Assembly (NCBI RefSeq): GCF_001668725.1
Contig: NZ_LZKL01000091.1
Span: 1 to 64,000, forward strand
Direction: 5' to 3'
DNA: 64,000 nucleotides
DNA from: Mycobacterium sp. E787
Lineage (GTDB): Bacteria; Actinomycetota; Actinomycetes; Mycobacteriales; Mycobacteriaceae
Below the pieces are notes generated by a model. It was not told where the DNA came from and made no database searches. It worked only from the letters and a program-made list of their open reading frames with translations. Position 1 is the stretch's first letter. Each line of letters opens with the position of its first letter. The position numbers and the translations under genes were made by a program. Positions 8,831 through 17,538 of this stretch are shown in pieces.

Positions 8831-9649
8831 ATGAGTGATATGTTTCGTTCCGTGGGCGACCTCATCGACGCTCAACCGCTCAGCGCGCGCTCGGTGCTGG
8901 CCTCGGCCCTGCTCGGATCCGACGGCGGGCGCCTGACGGTTGCGGAACTGGTCGCCGTGGCCGCGCTGTTCGGCATCAGCGCGGGCGCGGCGCGCACGTG
9001 CCTGTGGCGGATGGTGTCAAACGGCGAACTGACCGCCGACGGCGGCAGCTATGCGCTCGCGGGCCGTTTGTCGGAGCGCCGCCAGCGCGTCGACGAGGCC
9101 TCGCGCATCGACGCCGCAGCCGCGCAGAAATGGGACGGGACATGGGAATTGGCGATCGTCGCACTGGAACGCCGATCGGCGGCCGAACGCCTCGAGCTCC
9201 GAAAGGCCGCGGCGGCCCTGCATTTGGCCGAGCTTCGTGAGGGTGTGTGGATCCGCCCGGACAACCTTGATCCGCAACGGCTTCCGACATTCCGGGCGGT
9301 GGTCGACCAGCAATGCACCCACTTTTACGGCGCCGCGACGGATATGACCGACGACGCCGTGCGATCGCTGTTTTCCCTGGACGAGTGGGCGGAGGACGCC
9401 GCGGTCCTCATCGATGCCATGGACGCCGCGCTCGAGACGGACGAGCGCGACGATCACACCGGAAGCTTCACCTACCAGTTCGCGCTCTCTATCGCGGTGG
9501 TGCGACACCTGCAACTCGACCCGCTGCTGCCCGTGGAGATCACCGGCGACCGCTGGCCGGGGCACACGCTGCGCAGCACCTACCGCCGTTTCGATCGGGC
9601 GTTCAAACGACGAATGAACAGCGCTCACGGCGCTTTCCGTCGACCCTAG
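8831..9649 (+). CDS. PaaX-family transcriptional regulator
   Basis: A regulator of 272 residues. An N-terminal winged-helix domain (ARSVLASALLG, GISAGAARTCLWRMVSNGEL) is followed by the PaaX middle and C-terminal domains (WDGTWELAIV; a late RRFDRAF). The founding member represses phenylacetate catabolism and responds to an aryl-CoA. The ATG at 8831 follows the shared promoter; another ATG lies at 8840. Its position opposite the Rieske oxygenase points to local control of that gene. Confidence 0.85.
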   Translation: MSDMFRSVGDLIDAQPLSARSVLASALLGSDGGRLTVAELVAVAALFGISAGAARTCLWRMVSNGELTADGGSYALAGRLSERRQRVDEASRIDAAAAQKWDGTWELAIVALERRSAAERLELRKAAAALHLAELREGVWIRPDNLDPQRLPTFRAVVDQQCTHFYGAATDMTDDAVRSLFSLDEWAEDAAVLIDAMDAALETDERDDHTGSFTYQFALSIAVVRHLQLDPLLPVEITGDRWPGHTLRSTYRRFDRAFKRRMNSAHGAFRRP

Positions 9650-9659
9650 CGCCGATGCT

Positions 9660-9917
9660 TCACAGCGAATCGACAACCTGTTTCGCCTCGCGCAGGCCGG
9701 CGCCGGTGAGTTCACGGAACAACTTGATGGCGGCGATCGCGTTCCCGGACCGGGCGAGGGCGGCGACTTCGGAGGGCACACCGCCCTCGAACTGCCCGAC
9801 CGGGGTGCTGCCCACGTCGCTCCCGAATGTCGGGCACGGGACCCCGAGCCGTTCCGACAACAGACGCACCTGCTGTTCGAGCAACGCGAGACGGCGGTAA
9901 ACGTGGGCATCTTCCAT
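9660..9917 (-). CDS. Small protein with ribosomal L7/L12 C-terminal-like motif
   Basis: A protein of 85 residues with two parts. Residues 1-30 form a short helix of coiled-coil character (VYRRLALLEQQVRLLSERLG). The last 35 residues (SGNAIAAIKLFRELTGAGLR and on to EAKQVVDSL) match the helix-turn-helix of the L7/L12 C-terminal domain, which in the ribosome recruits GTPase factors. It lacks the L12 N-terminal domain, so it is not L12 itself. It is convergent with the PaaX gene. Similar small proteins exist in actinobacteria without a known role. Confidence 0.65.
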   Translation of the reverse strand: MEDAHVYRRLALLEQQVRLLSERLGVPCPTFGSDVGSTPVGQFEGGVPSEVAALARSGNAIAAIKLFRELTGAGLREAKQVVDSL

Positions 9918-9966
9918 AGCTCACGATTATGCAATCGCGACGGGCGACTCGGCCCAGTTTCGGTCC

Positions 9967-10473
9967 CTAAGCCTGTTGGTCGACCGTCGGCCGGTGCAAC
10001 TCGTTGACCACCGTGCCGACCCACCGCCGCACATGGGCGGGACTGCGCCAGTCACCGGCCCTCTTCTTCGCCATCGCACTGGCGGGAAAACCCTTTGCAT
10101 CCGGTTCGAGCCGACCGCCGAAGGTCACGTGACCGCGGGCGCCCACGCGATGCAGCAACTTCGCGACCTGAGCCGTGGGCGGGATGTCACGCTTTTCGGC
10201 CGAATCGTCGAGCGGACCGCTGCTGACCAGCCAAACGGGCAACCCGCGCAATGCCAGGGTATTTCGGCGCACGAACCTTCGCGCGTCGCGGTGCCACCTG
10301 TTGGCGTACAACGCGCCCGCGACGATCACCGCATCGATGCCGTCGAGCCCGCCGGCGTGCTTGGCGGGGTGTACCACCGCGTCGCATCCCGCATCGGTCA
10401 GCGCGTCGCTGATCATGGTGGCCAGCCCGCCGGTGCCGCCCCGCTTGGATCCGAAAGTCACCAAAACGCGCAT
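9967..10473 (-). CDS. Flavodoxin-domain protein (HemG-like)
   Basis: A flavodoxin-fold protein of 168 residues. The N-terminal strand and phosphate-binding loop read MRVLVTFGSKRGGTGGLA, followed by IDAVIVAGALYANRWHRDAR and WLVSSGPLD, the pattern of HemG-type menaquinone-dependent protoporphyrinogen oxidases and related flavodoxins. It should bind FMN. The start (TGATG) overlaps the stop of the upstream SRPBCC gene by one base, so the two are translationally coupled. Its exact partner is unknown. Confidence 0.75.
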   Translation of the reverse strand: MRVLVTFGSKRGGTGGLATMISDALTDAGCDAVVHPAKHAGGLDGIDAVIVAGALYANRWHRDARRFVRRNTLALRGLPVWLVSSGPLDDSAEKRDIPPTAQVAKLLHRVGARGHVTFGGRLEPDAKGFPASAMAKKRAGDWRSPAHVRRWVGTVVNELHRPTVDQQA

Positions 10474-11105
10474 CACTTGATCCCCGCCTCGGCATCGGCC
10501 TTTATCGCGTCGAGCGTCGCGCGCATGATGTGCGCGACGAATGGCCGAACCAGCCACCAGTAACGAACGAACCGCCGGTGTGAATCGGAATCGGTTGTGG
10601 TGGTTCGACATTGGTAGCTCAGCAGTGTGTGGCCGTCACCGTAGGGTGCCACCGAGAAGTTCGCGGCGATCTTTCCCCAGCCCCGCTCGGCGAATCCGGC
10701 GAAATCCTCCGGCGCCACGTCACGCCACTCGATGACCGGCCGCCAGAACTTTCCCACCGCTCCGAACGCGATCTCGCGGTCCGGTCGTTCGCCGAGCGGT
10801 AGCCATCCCGGCAGCCCTGTCTTCTCGCTCATCACCAGCCGCGGTGGCGGCGGGACGGCCTTGCCCAGCAGCCGCTCCGGCAAGCCACGGACCCACATCG
10901 ACGCCGACAGCAACGGCGTGCGGACGGTGAGCAGGTCCAGGGACCTGGCGGCCTGAAACGTGGTCGCCGGATCGGCGGCCACCATCACGTGCTCGGCGAT
11001 CATCGCGTCGTAGGTCGGGACCGCCGATTCGATCAGCATGCGTTCTGCGCCAATCGCTGCCATGGTGGGATTGTTCAACCGAACGTCGCCGAGTCCTAGG
11101 GCCAC
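10473..11105 (-). CDS. SRPBCC-like conserved hypothetical protein
   Basis: Up to 210 residues; the C-terminal 170 look like an SRPBCC lipid/ligand-binding fold (MVAADPATTFQAARSLDLL; LLSYQCRTTTTDSDSHRRF; WWLVRPF near the end). The GTG at 11105 has AAAGGA only 3 bases upstream; ATGs at 11063 and 11039 are alternative starts. It is the second-last gene of a minus-strand group starting at 12651 and is coupled to the flavodoxin gene downstream. The function is not known. Confidence 0.65.
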   Translation of the reverse strand: MALGLGDVRLNNPTMAAIGAERMLIESAVPTYDAMIAEHVMVAADPATTFQAARSLDLLTVRTPLLSASMWVRGLPERLLGKAVPPPPRLVMSEKTGLPGWLPLGERPDREIAFGAVGKFWRPVIEWRDVAPEDFAGFAERGWGKIAANFSVAPYGDGHTLLSYQCRTTTTDSDSHRRFVRYWWLVRPFVAHIMRATLDAIKADAEAGIK

Positions 11106-11137
11106 TGGTCCTTTATCGCGAGGACGGTGGGCACGGA

Positions 11138-11797
11138 TCAGCGATCCCGGTGAGCGGTCTCGGCGCGTTGCTTGATGCCCAGCATCATCTTTCGGACCAT
11201 GGCGAAGTGCAGCGGTTCACCCACTGCGTAATCGACGATGGCGCCGAGCGCGCACAAGAGGCCGAAGTCCCTGGGGGCCAGCAACCGCAACCAGCCGGCG
11301 TCGCGCTCGCGCACCAGCAGGCGGGTGCGATCGTTGGGCAACGGCAGCAAGACGAATGCCCAGGTGCCGATCACCAGCGCATGGTTGGGCTCGAGAACCG
11401 TCACCGGGCTTCCGATGCGCACGGAACCGACCGACCCGGTGTCGATCCGGTCACCGATCTCGACCTGCTGCAATTCGGGATGGATGCGAGTGGCCGAGTG
11501 ACGCCCCTCGACGTAGTGCACCGTTCCGGGGAACAGGTAACGCTCGACCCAGTCGTAGCTGTAGAAGCCCGCCCTGCGATCACCGATCTGCACCAGCCAA
11601 GGCCAAACCGCGGCCGGCGGTGCATCGATCGTCACCGCCCGGGTGCGATGGCTCATCACGTCCTGCGCGATGTCGTCGCCCGGCAACCGCATCCGCCGCT
11701 CGGCTTCGGTCGCGCCCCAATCCAACAGGGCGCGCCGAACCAGCACGTCGTAGCCGATCAGCCCGGTGACGGGGACAGCCCAGCGCCAGCGCGTCAT
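11138..11797 (-). CDS. SRPBCC-like protein with hydrophobic N-terminus
   Basis: A protein of 219 residues. It starts with a hydrophobic stretch (AVPVTGLIGYDVLV) that could anchor it to the membrane. An SRPBCC-type domain follows, with TRAVTIDAPPAAVWPWLVQI, a central GFYSYDWVERYL, and VLEPNHALVIGTWAFVLLPL. The ATG at 11797 overlaps the stop of the upstream FMN-binding gene (ATGA). Together with the next two genes it looks like an operon joining ligand-binding and flavin proteins. The function is not known. Confidence 0.68.
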   Translation of the reverse strand: MTRWRWAVPVTGLIGYDVLVRRALLDWGATEAERRMRLPGDDIAQDVMSHRTRAVTIDAPPAAVWPWLVQIGDRRAGFYSYDWVERYLFPGTVHYVEGRHSATRIHPELQQVEIGDRIDTGSVGSVRIGSPVTVLEPNHALVIGTWAFVLLPLPNDRTRLLVRERDAGWLRLLAPRDFGLLCALGAIVDYAVGEPLHFAMVRKMMLGIKQRAETAHRDR

Positions 11798-12651
11798 TGC
11801 ACCCGGCATTCGGTCGCCGTCCGGGGCGTGATCACGATGTACGCGGCCCGCGATTGCAGGTAATACCGCACCCGCAGCGCCCATAGCCTCAGGTGGCTCA
11901 GCTCCACCGCCGCGAACTCCGGTCGAAGGTAGTAGCGCCACGCTATCCGCGCGAGCACCGCGGGCGGCGGCGCACCCCGCACCGCTCGGGCGTATCCGCG
12001 CACGAGGAGCCGGTCTGAGTCCCCGCCCTCCCCGCCGAGCAACAGGGCCACCCCCGGGGAAGCGACGACATTGCGCACCGTCCAGGATGCCGCCGAGGTT
12101 GTCGCATAGATGCGGCCCCGGAAGGTGACGAACCACAGCGGCACCGCGAACGGTGTTCCCTGCTCCGAACGGCTGGCCAGGATCATCACCCGCGAGCTGT
12201 CAAGCGCCGCTTGCAGATTCGGCGAATGCAGGGGCTGGGCGTGGTGCTCGTCGCCGGCCGGCAACGATGTCGGCGGTGACGGTGAGCTCGTGGGCGGCGG
12301 GCCCGGGACCTCGCGCAGCGAGCCATAGTCCCAGGCCACGATTCGCCTGGGCACGACGCGATAGGTGGACCGGCCGACCGCCTCGGCCGTACCCCGGACG
12401 GTCAGCGAGCGCAGCCGGAACCACTGGGGGCCGTCGTCGGCGATCACCACGACATTGCGACCCGCCAGATCAGGGCTGCCCTCCGGCACCCGCGCGATGC
12501 GGGGTGACGACGCGGGATCGACGGGCCGCTCGAGGGTCACGGTCACCGGCACGACCACGAGTTGGTCACCGCCGAAGGCGACCAACGCCGCGCGTGGAGG
12601 GCGGATTGCCAAGTCCGCCACCGCGCTCGCCTCGACATCGCGGGTTATCAC
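11794..12651 (-). CDS. Tandem PNPOx-like flavin-binding protein
   Basis: A protein of 285 residues. The C-terminal half has the split-barrel pattern of the pyridoxamine 5'-phosphate oxidase/F420-reductase superfamily (SRVMILASRSEQGTPFAVPL, then FRGRIYATTSAASWTVRNV). The N-terminal half has a weaker copy of the same pattern (ALVAFGGDQLVVVPV; VRGTAEAVGRS), so this may be two fused half-domains. A Pro/Ser-rich linker joins them. The GTG at 12651 has GGAGG nine bases upstream, and that site lies inside a perfect palindrome, CCTCCCGGGAGG (12661-12672). The cofactor could be FMN or F420. Confidence 0.65.
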   Translation of the reverse strand: MITRDVEASAVADLAIRPPRAALVAFGGDQLVVVPVTVTLERPVDPASSPRIARVPEGSPDLAGRNVVVIADDGPQWFRLRSLTVRGTAEAVGRSTYRVVPRRIVAWDYGSLREVPGPPPTSSPSPPTSLPAGDEHHAQPLHSPNLQAALDSSRVMILASRSEQGTPFAVPLWFVTFRGRIYATTSAASWTVRNVVASPGVALLLGGEGGDSDRLLVRGYARAVRGAPPPAVLARIAWRYYLRPEFAAVELSHLRLWALRVRYYLQSRAAYIVITPRTATECRVQ

Positions 12652-12744
12652 GAGCGGCGCCCTCCCGGGAGGTCACGACCCAATGGGTTCAGTGGCTTCA
12701 GTGGCTTCGGCGGCTTCAAACCAGCTGTCGCACGACCGATTCTG

Positions 12745-14121
12745 TCATCCCGCCGGCAGGATGTTCTGGTTGATGTGGAACACGTTGCCCGGATCGTATT
12801 GCGCCTTGATCTCGGTGAGGCGCTGGTAATTCGGGCCGTAGGTCGCGCGGACCCGGTCCTGGCCCTCGTCCATCATGAAGTTGACGTAGGCACCGCCGGC
12901 CGAGTGCGGGTGAATGGCTTCCCAGTACTCCTTCGTCCAGCGCTTCAACACCTCGGCGTTGGCCGGGTCGGGGTCGACGCCGGCGATGACCTGTGAGAAG
13001 TTCACGTCCCGGTAGGCCCACGCGGTGGCGGTCTGGCCGACCCGATGGACCGCGCCGTCGACCGGGTACAGGTGCATCGTCGAGTGCATCGTCGGCAGCT
13101 CCTCGGTGAAGTGGGCATGGGCCGCCACCGCGGCGTCCGGCACCGTACGGATGAAGTCCCCGCGCCAATACCATTGCAGGCCTTTGGGATACAGCGTATC
13201 GAAGGTGGACTGCAGCACGGGATAGGGGGCCGTGGTCACGCCATCGAAGGCCGGCCGCATCTGCCGGACCGGCGCGAACGCCTCGTCGGCCCGAGCGGGA
13301 TCGCCGGTGTAGCACCACATCACGGCGCACACCTTGTGCAGGTGAAAAGCCTCGGGAAAGTGCGGCGACGGCGGCACCGTCATGCTCGCGAAGAAGCCGT
13401 AGAGCTCCTCGTCCTGGGCCGGCAGGAAGTCCCGGTACCAGCCGAGGATGTCGGCGGTGGCCGACGACGGCCACGCCGTGGGACCGCAGATCACGGTGTG
13501 CACCGGATGCAGCCGGAACGTGAACGATGTGACCACGCCGAAGTTTCCGCCGCCTCCGCGCAGCGCCCAGAACAATTCGGGGTGCTCCGCCTCGGATGCG
13601 GTCACCACGCGACCGTCCGCCAGCACGACCTCGGCCTCCAACAAGTTGTCGATGGTCAGGCCGTACTTGCGGGTCAGGTAGCCGTGGCCGCCGCCCAGGG
13701 TAAGCCCGCCGACGCCGGTGCTGGAGATGATGCCGGACGGCGTCGCGAACCCGTGCGCGTGGGTCGCGCCGTCCACCCGCCCCCACGTGGCCCCGCCCTG
13801 CACGCGGGCGACGCGCCGTTCGGCGTCCACGTCCACGCGGTTCATCGGCGAGAGATCGATGACGAGTCCGCCCTCGACGCAACCGAAACCGGGTCCATTG
13901 TGGCCGCCGCCGCGAACGGCGACCGCGAGGTTCGACGTGCGGGCGTGGTCGAGAGCGCCCGCGATGTCGGTCGGGCTCGCGCAGCGCACGATCACCGCGG
14001 GCCGCTTGTCGATCATGGCGTTGTGCAACGCCCGAGCCTCGTCGTAGCCGGCGTCACCGGGGAGGATGACCCTCGCCCCGAATCGGCCACGTAGTTCCTC
14101 GGTTGCGGTTGTCAGGCTCAT
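12745..14121 (-). CDS. Berberine-bridge-type FAD-dependent oxidase
   Basis: A FAD-linked oxidase of 458 residues of the PCMH/BBE group. The FAD loop is AVRGGGHNGPGFGCVEGGLV, where the His is the usual site of covalent FAD attachment. It also has STGVGGLTLGGGHGYLTRKY, and the C-terminal BBE segment YQRLTEIKAQYDPGNVFHIN. Relatives include 6-hydroxynicotine oxidase and several sugar or antibiotic oxidases. The ATG at 14121 has AAGGAG eight bases upstream. It is divergent from the LAL regulator across an inverted repeat, which suggests that regulator controls it. Confidence 0.88.
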   Translation of the reverse strand: MSLTTATEELRGRFGARVILPGDAGYDEARALHNAMIDKRPAVIVRCASPTDIAGALDHARTSNLAVAVRGGGHNGPGFGCVEGGLVIDLSPMNRVDVDAERRVARVQGGATWGRVDGATHAHGFATPSGIISSTGVGGLTLGGGHGYLTRKYGLTIDNLLEAEVVLADGRVVTASEAEHPELFWALRGGGGNFGVVTSFTFRLHPVHTVICGPTAWPSSATADILGWYRDFLPAQDEELYGFFASMTVPPSPHFPEAFHLHKVCAVMWCYTGDPARADEAFAPVRQMRPAFDGVTTAPYPVLQSTFDTLYPKGLQWYWRGDFIRTVPDAAVAAHAHFTEELPTMHSTMHLYPVDGAVHRVGQTATAWAYRDVNFSQVIAGVDPDPANAEVLKRWTKEYWEAIHPHSAGGAYVNFMMDEGQDRVRATYGPNYQRLTEIKAQYDPGNVFHINQNILPAG

Positions 14122-14222
14122 GGCCGCATCTCCTTGTTTGCTCCCGGGTAGTGATGCCGCGACGCTACGACGGGAGAAGGCCACGCGTCATGACCACAAC
14201 GGAGCATTTCCGGGACACTCAA

Positions 14223-14244
14223 CGATAGTCACATCTGACTATCG
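14223..14244. promoter_or_regulatory. Perfect 9-bp inverted repeat between FAD oxidase and LAL regulator
   Basis: CGATAGTCA-CATC-TGACTATCG is perfectly symmetrical, with 9-bp arms and a 4-bp spacer. It lies 101 bases before the oxidase start and 33 bases before the regulator start. The length and symmetry are as expected for a dimeric HTH protein, most simply the adjacent LuxR-type regulator acting on itself and the oxidase. Confidence 0.65.
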
Positions 14245-14277
14245 ACCGACGGACATCAGCGCGGTTACCTTGTTTGC

Positions 14278-17187
14278 ATGGCGCAGTGGGTGCCGCCACC
14301 GCTTCCGGCGGAACTGGTGGCACGCCGTCGCGGCCCGCTGGTGGGTCGCGACGCCGAACTCGCGGCGTTCGAGCGGGCCTGGGAGCGCGTCGAGCGCGGC
14401 GACCGCCAGGCGGTGTTCATCGGCGGTGAGCCCGGGGCGGGCAAGACGCGGTTGGCCGCCGAGGTGGCCGGGACGCTGGCCGACCACGACGTCGCGGTGC
14501 TGGCGGGCCGCTCGACGGCCGACGACGACGTCCCGTACGCACCGTTCGCCGAGGCGCTGGATCGCATGCTGACCGCCGCCCCTGTCGGCTCGATGGCAAA
14601 CCTGCTCGCCGACGCGGGGCCCCAGCTGCGGCGGCTGTCCGCCCACGTGGACCGGCACGTGCCCGAGGCCGAGCCGGCGATGGACGTCGGGTCGCCGCGG
14701 CAGGCGCTCTTCGACGCCTTGACGGGCTTTTTGCGCCGCCTGGCGGCCGACCGCCCGATCGCGTTGATCCTCGACGACCTGCATTGGGCGCAGCTGCCCA
14801 CCCTCGCGATGCTCGAACGCGTCCTGATCGGCTGCGCCGATGTCCGCTTGCTGGTGGTGTCCACGTTCCGCACCACCGAACCCGACCGCTCCGACGAGCT
14901 CACCACCCGGGTGGCCGAACTGCACCGCTTCGAGGGGGTCCGGCGCCTGGATCTCGCCGGGCTGGACACCGAGGCGATCGCCGAGTTCGTCAGCCGGACC
15001 CAGCAGCTGGCCCCCGCGACCGCTCGCACGGCCGCCGCCCTGCTGCGCGACAAGACCGGCGGCAACCCGTTTTTCCTGACCGAACTCGTCAACGACCTGG
15101 AGAACCGCGGCGGGCTGGCCATGTTGAGCGCTCACCGAACCGTGCCGTCTTCCATCGGGGACGCCATTGCCCGCCGCCTTGCCGGACTGGGGGCCGGCGT
15201 CCGTGGCGTCATCGAACAGGCCGCGGTGCTGGGCGAAACGTTCGACCTGCCCGCCCTCGTCGCCGCCAGCGAAACCGATCTGCCGGCGACCCTGGCCGCC
15301 GTCGACTCCGCCGAAGCCGTCGGGCTGATCCGGCCGGTTCGCGACTCCGACGGCGACTTCTCGTTCGTGCACGCGCTCACCCGCGAGGCCGTGTTCGGTG
15401 GGATGGCGGCCTCGCGACTGCGAATCATGCACGCACGCGCCGCCGAGGCGCTCGAGGGGCGCGCGGACCCGTCCGTCGTTCCCCGCCTGGCGAACCACTA
15501 CCTGCGCGCGCACGTGCTGGGCTACCACGAGCAGGCGTTGCGCTACGCGCACCAGGCGGCCCGGATGGCCGAACAGAGCCTGGCTTACGAGGACGCGGCG
15601 AGGTGGTTCGAGCGGGCGGCGTCGCTGCCCGAACTGAGCCGCGCCGACCGGGCGCGGCTGGACCTCGATGCGGCAGCAAATCATGTGCGCGCCGGCGATT
15701 TCGCGCGCTCGCGGGCGATCTACGAACGCCTCAGCGCGATGGACGACCCGCTCATCCGCCTGGGGGCAGCCGTCGGTTACGAGGAGGCGAATTGGCGCCG
15801 GGGACAGTCTGATTCGACGGCGGCCGACCTGCTCGCGTCGGCGCTGGAATCCTGCGGGCTGACAACCGACGACCTGCGCTACATCCAGGCGCTCGGCAGT
15901 TTCGGGAGGGCGCTGGCATTCGCGGGCGAGGCGGAGCGCGCACGCGAGATCGGCAACAAAGCCATCGACTGTGCGCGAGCCGCCGGCGATCCCGCGGTCT
16001 TGATGCACACCCTGAAGGCCAGCCTGTGGCACGGGCTCACCCCGGAGCTCTGCGAAATCCAGGCGGAGCGTTCGGCCGAGGTATCGCGCATGGCGCTGGC
16101 GCGCCGCAACTACGAGGTGCTGGGCGCGTCGTCCCACTTTCGCGCCATGGTCAGCTATCTGGCCGGCCGGCCCGACGACCTGGCCGCATCGTCCGCGGAC
16201 ATGCGCCGGGCCGGCGACGCCATCGGACAGCCGGTCTTCGGTTTCGTCGGCGCCTGCGTCGAGCAGGCGCTGGCCTACCTGCGCGGTGACTTCACCGGCG
16301 CGCAGCGGTGGGCCGACATCGCTTTGCGCACCGGTGACTTGTTCGACGCGGACGACACCAAGGGCTCCAACGGGGTCCAGATGTTCATGATCCAGCGCGA
16401 GACCGGGGACCTGAAAACGTTCGCCGAATTCATCGACGGCAGTGAGACTTTCGCGGGGCGGTGGGTTCCCGGTCTGCTCGCGTTGTACACCGAGCTCGGC
16501 TGCGAGGCGGGCATGACCCGCGCCCTCAACCACCTGATCAACCGCAAACTCGGCGACCGCACCAACGAGGCGCAGTGGCCGATGGAGCTGGTGTTCATGA
16601 TCGAGGCCGCGTTGCAGCTGGGCAACCGCGAGGCGCTGCACGCGCTGCGTCCCTATGTGTCCCGCTACGCCGGCAAGAACCTGGTCGCCGGCCAGTTCGT
16701 CGCCCTGTTCGGCAGCGCCGACCGGTATCTCGCCCGGATGGCGGCACTCGACGGCGACACGGCCGCGGCCCAGCGGCATTTCGATGCGGCGCTCGAGATG
16801 GATCGGCGGATGGGCTCGGTGGTTCACATCAGCGAGACGCTGGCCCGGCTCGCCGCCTTCGCCGCGTCGGCCGGCGACACCGACGGGGCGCGGCGCCTGG
16901 CCGACGAGGCGCGCGCCCTCGCGGTGCAGATCGGCCAGAACCGGGTCGTCGACCTGGTGGATTCGCTGCTGACGGGAGGCCCCGTCGGCCCGGATGGCCT
17001 GACCGAACGCGAGGTCGAGGTGCTGCGCCTGCTCGCGGAGGGGCTGAGCAATCGGGCGATCGGCGAACGCCTCTACATCAGCACCAACACGGCCGCCAAC
17101 CATGTGCGCAACATCCTGATCAAGACGGGCGCGGCCAATCGCACGCAGGCGGCGATGTATGCCGCCGATCACGAGCTGCTCGGCTGA
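14278..17187 (+). CDS. LAL-type LuxR-family regulator with AAA+ ATPase domain
   Basis: A regulator of 969 residues. An N-terminal STAND/AAA ATPase has Walker A GGEPGAGKT (49-57) and Walker B LILDDLHW (163-170). A long helical-repeat middle follows (about 300-890). The C-terminal GerE/LuxR HTH (about 905-955) has LTEREVEVLRLLAEG, SNRAIGERLYIS and NHVRNILIKTG. Family members such as MalT bind an inducer in the middle part and activate transcription when ATP-bound. The ATG at 14278 lies just downstream of the inverted repeat. The inducer is unknown; the divergent FAD oxidase is the obvious target. Confidence 0.92.
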   Translation: MAQWVPPPLPAELVARRRGPLVGRDAELAAFERAWERVERGDRQAVFIGGEPGAGKTRLAAEVAGTLADHDVAVLAGRSTADDDVPYAPFAEALDRMLTAAPVGSMANLLADAGPQLRRLSAHVDRHVPEAEPAMDVGSPRQALFDALTGFLRRLAADRPIALILDDLHWAQLPTLAMLERVLIGCADVRLLVVSTFRTTEPDRSDELTTRVAELHRFEGVRRLDLAGLDTEAIAEFVSRTQQLAPATARTAAALLRDKTGGNPFFLTELVNDLENRGGLAMLSAHRTVPSSIGDAIARRLAGLGAGVRGVIEQAAVLGETFDLPALVAASETDLPATLAAVDSAEAVGLIRPVRDSDGDFSFVHALTREAVFGGMAASRLRIMHARAAEALEGRADPSVVPRLANHYLRAHVLGYHEQALRYAHQAARMAEQSLAYEDAARWFERAASLPELSRADRARLDLDAAANHVRAGDFARSRAIYERLSAMDDPLIRLGAAVGYEEANWRRGQSDSTAADLLASALESCGLTTDDLRYIQALGSFGRALAFAGEAERAREIGNKAIDCARAAGDPAVLMHTLKASLWHGLTPELCEIQAERSAEVSRMALARRNYEVLGASSHFRAMVSYLAGRPDDLAASSADMRRAGDAIGQPVFGFVGACVEQALAYLRGDFTGAQRWADIALRTGDLFDADDTKGSNGVQMFMIQRETGDLKTFAEFIDGSETFAGRWVPGLLALYTELGCEAGMTRALNHLINRKLGDRTNEAQWPMELVFMIEAALQLGNREALHALRPYVSRYAGKNLVAGQFVALFGSADRYLARMAALDGDTAAAQRHFDAALEMDRRMGSVVHISETLARLAAFAASAGDTDGARRLADEARALAVQIGQNRVVDLVDSLLTGGPVGPDGLTEREVEVLRLLAEGLSNRAIGERLYISTNTAANHVRNILIKTGAANRTQAAMYAADHELLG

Positions 17188-17193
17188 GCTGCC

Positions 17194-17463
17194 TCAAATC
17201 GCCGACAACCCCCCGTCGGGCATGACGCGATCACGCACCTCGACGATGACGTCGGCGGGCAGGCCGGCCCGCGCGGCCGCGGTCCGGATCGCCTCGGGCG
17301 ACGGCGCCTCGTACAGGCAGTAGGTCTTCCGCTTGTCGGCGGAGAGAAACGAGTACATCCAGCGCACCCCCTCGTGGTCGTTGATCCGGTTGATGCCGTC
17401 GGCGACCTCGAAGCTCGGTTCCATTTCCTCGGCAAAGTTGCGCTCGACCATGAAGATGGGCAC
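17194..17463 (-). CDS. DUF4242 (SCO4226-type) small protein
   Basis: A protein of 89 residues with the ferredoxin-like DUF4242 pattern: MPIFMVERNF at the start, GVRWMYSFLSADKRKTYCLY in the centre, then APSPEAIRTAAARAGLPAD. The family is named after a nickel-binding Streptomyces protein. The GTG start at 17463 has AGGAG upstream. It is convergent with the LAL regulator gene. Confidence 0.78.
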   Translation of the reverse strand: MPIFMVERNFAEEMEPSFEVADGINRINDHEGVRWMYSFLSADKRKTYCLYEAPSPEAIRTAAARAGLPADVIVEVRDRVMPDGGLSAI

Positions 17464-17538
17464 GGCGGACTCCTGTCATTGTGTTGGGTCGAACCTACGC
17501 CCTATAGAAGGCCGGGACCCGGCAATTCCCGACCGGCT

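Noticed and set aside
12685..12720. Short repeats of the type CAGTGGCTT/CGGCGGCTT
   Set aside because: Three imperfect nine-base units between two genes; too short and degenerate to call a functional repeat.
14239..17172. 977-codon minus-strand frame opposite the LAL regulator
   Set aside because: No motif or plausible start; the plus strand encodes a clear ATPase-HTH protein over the same length.
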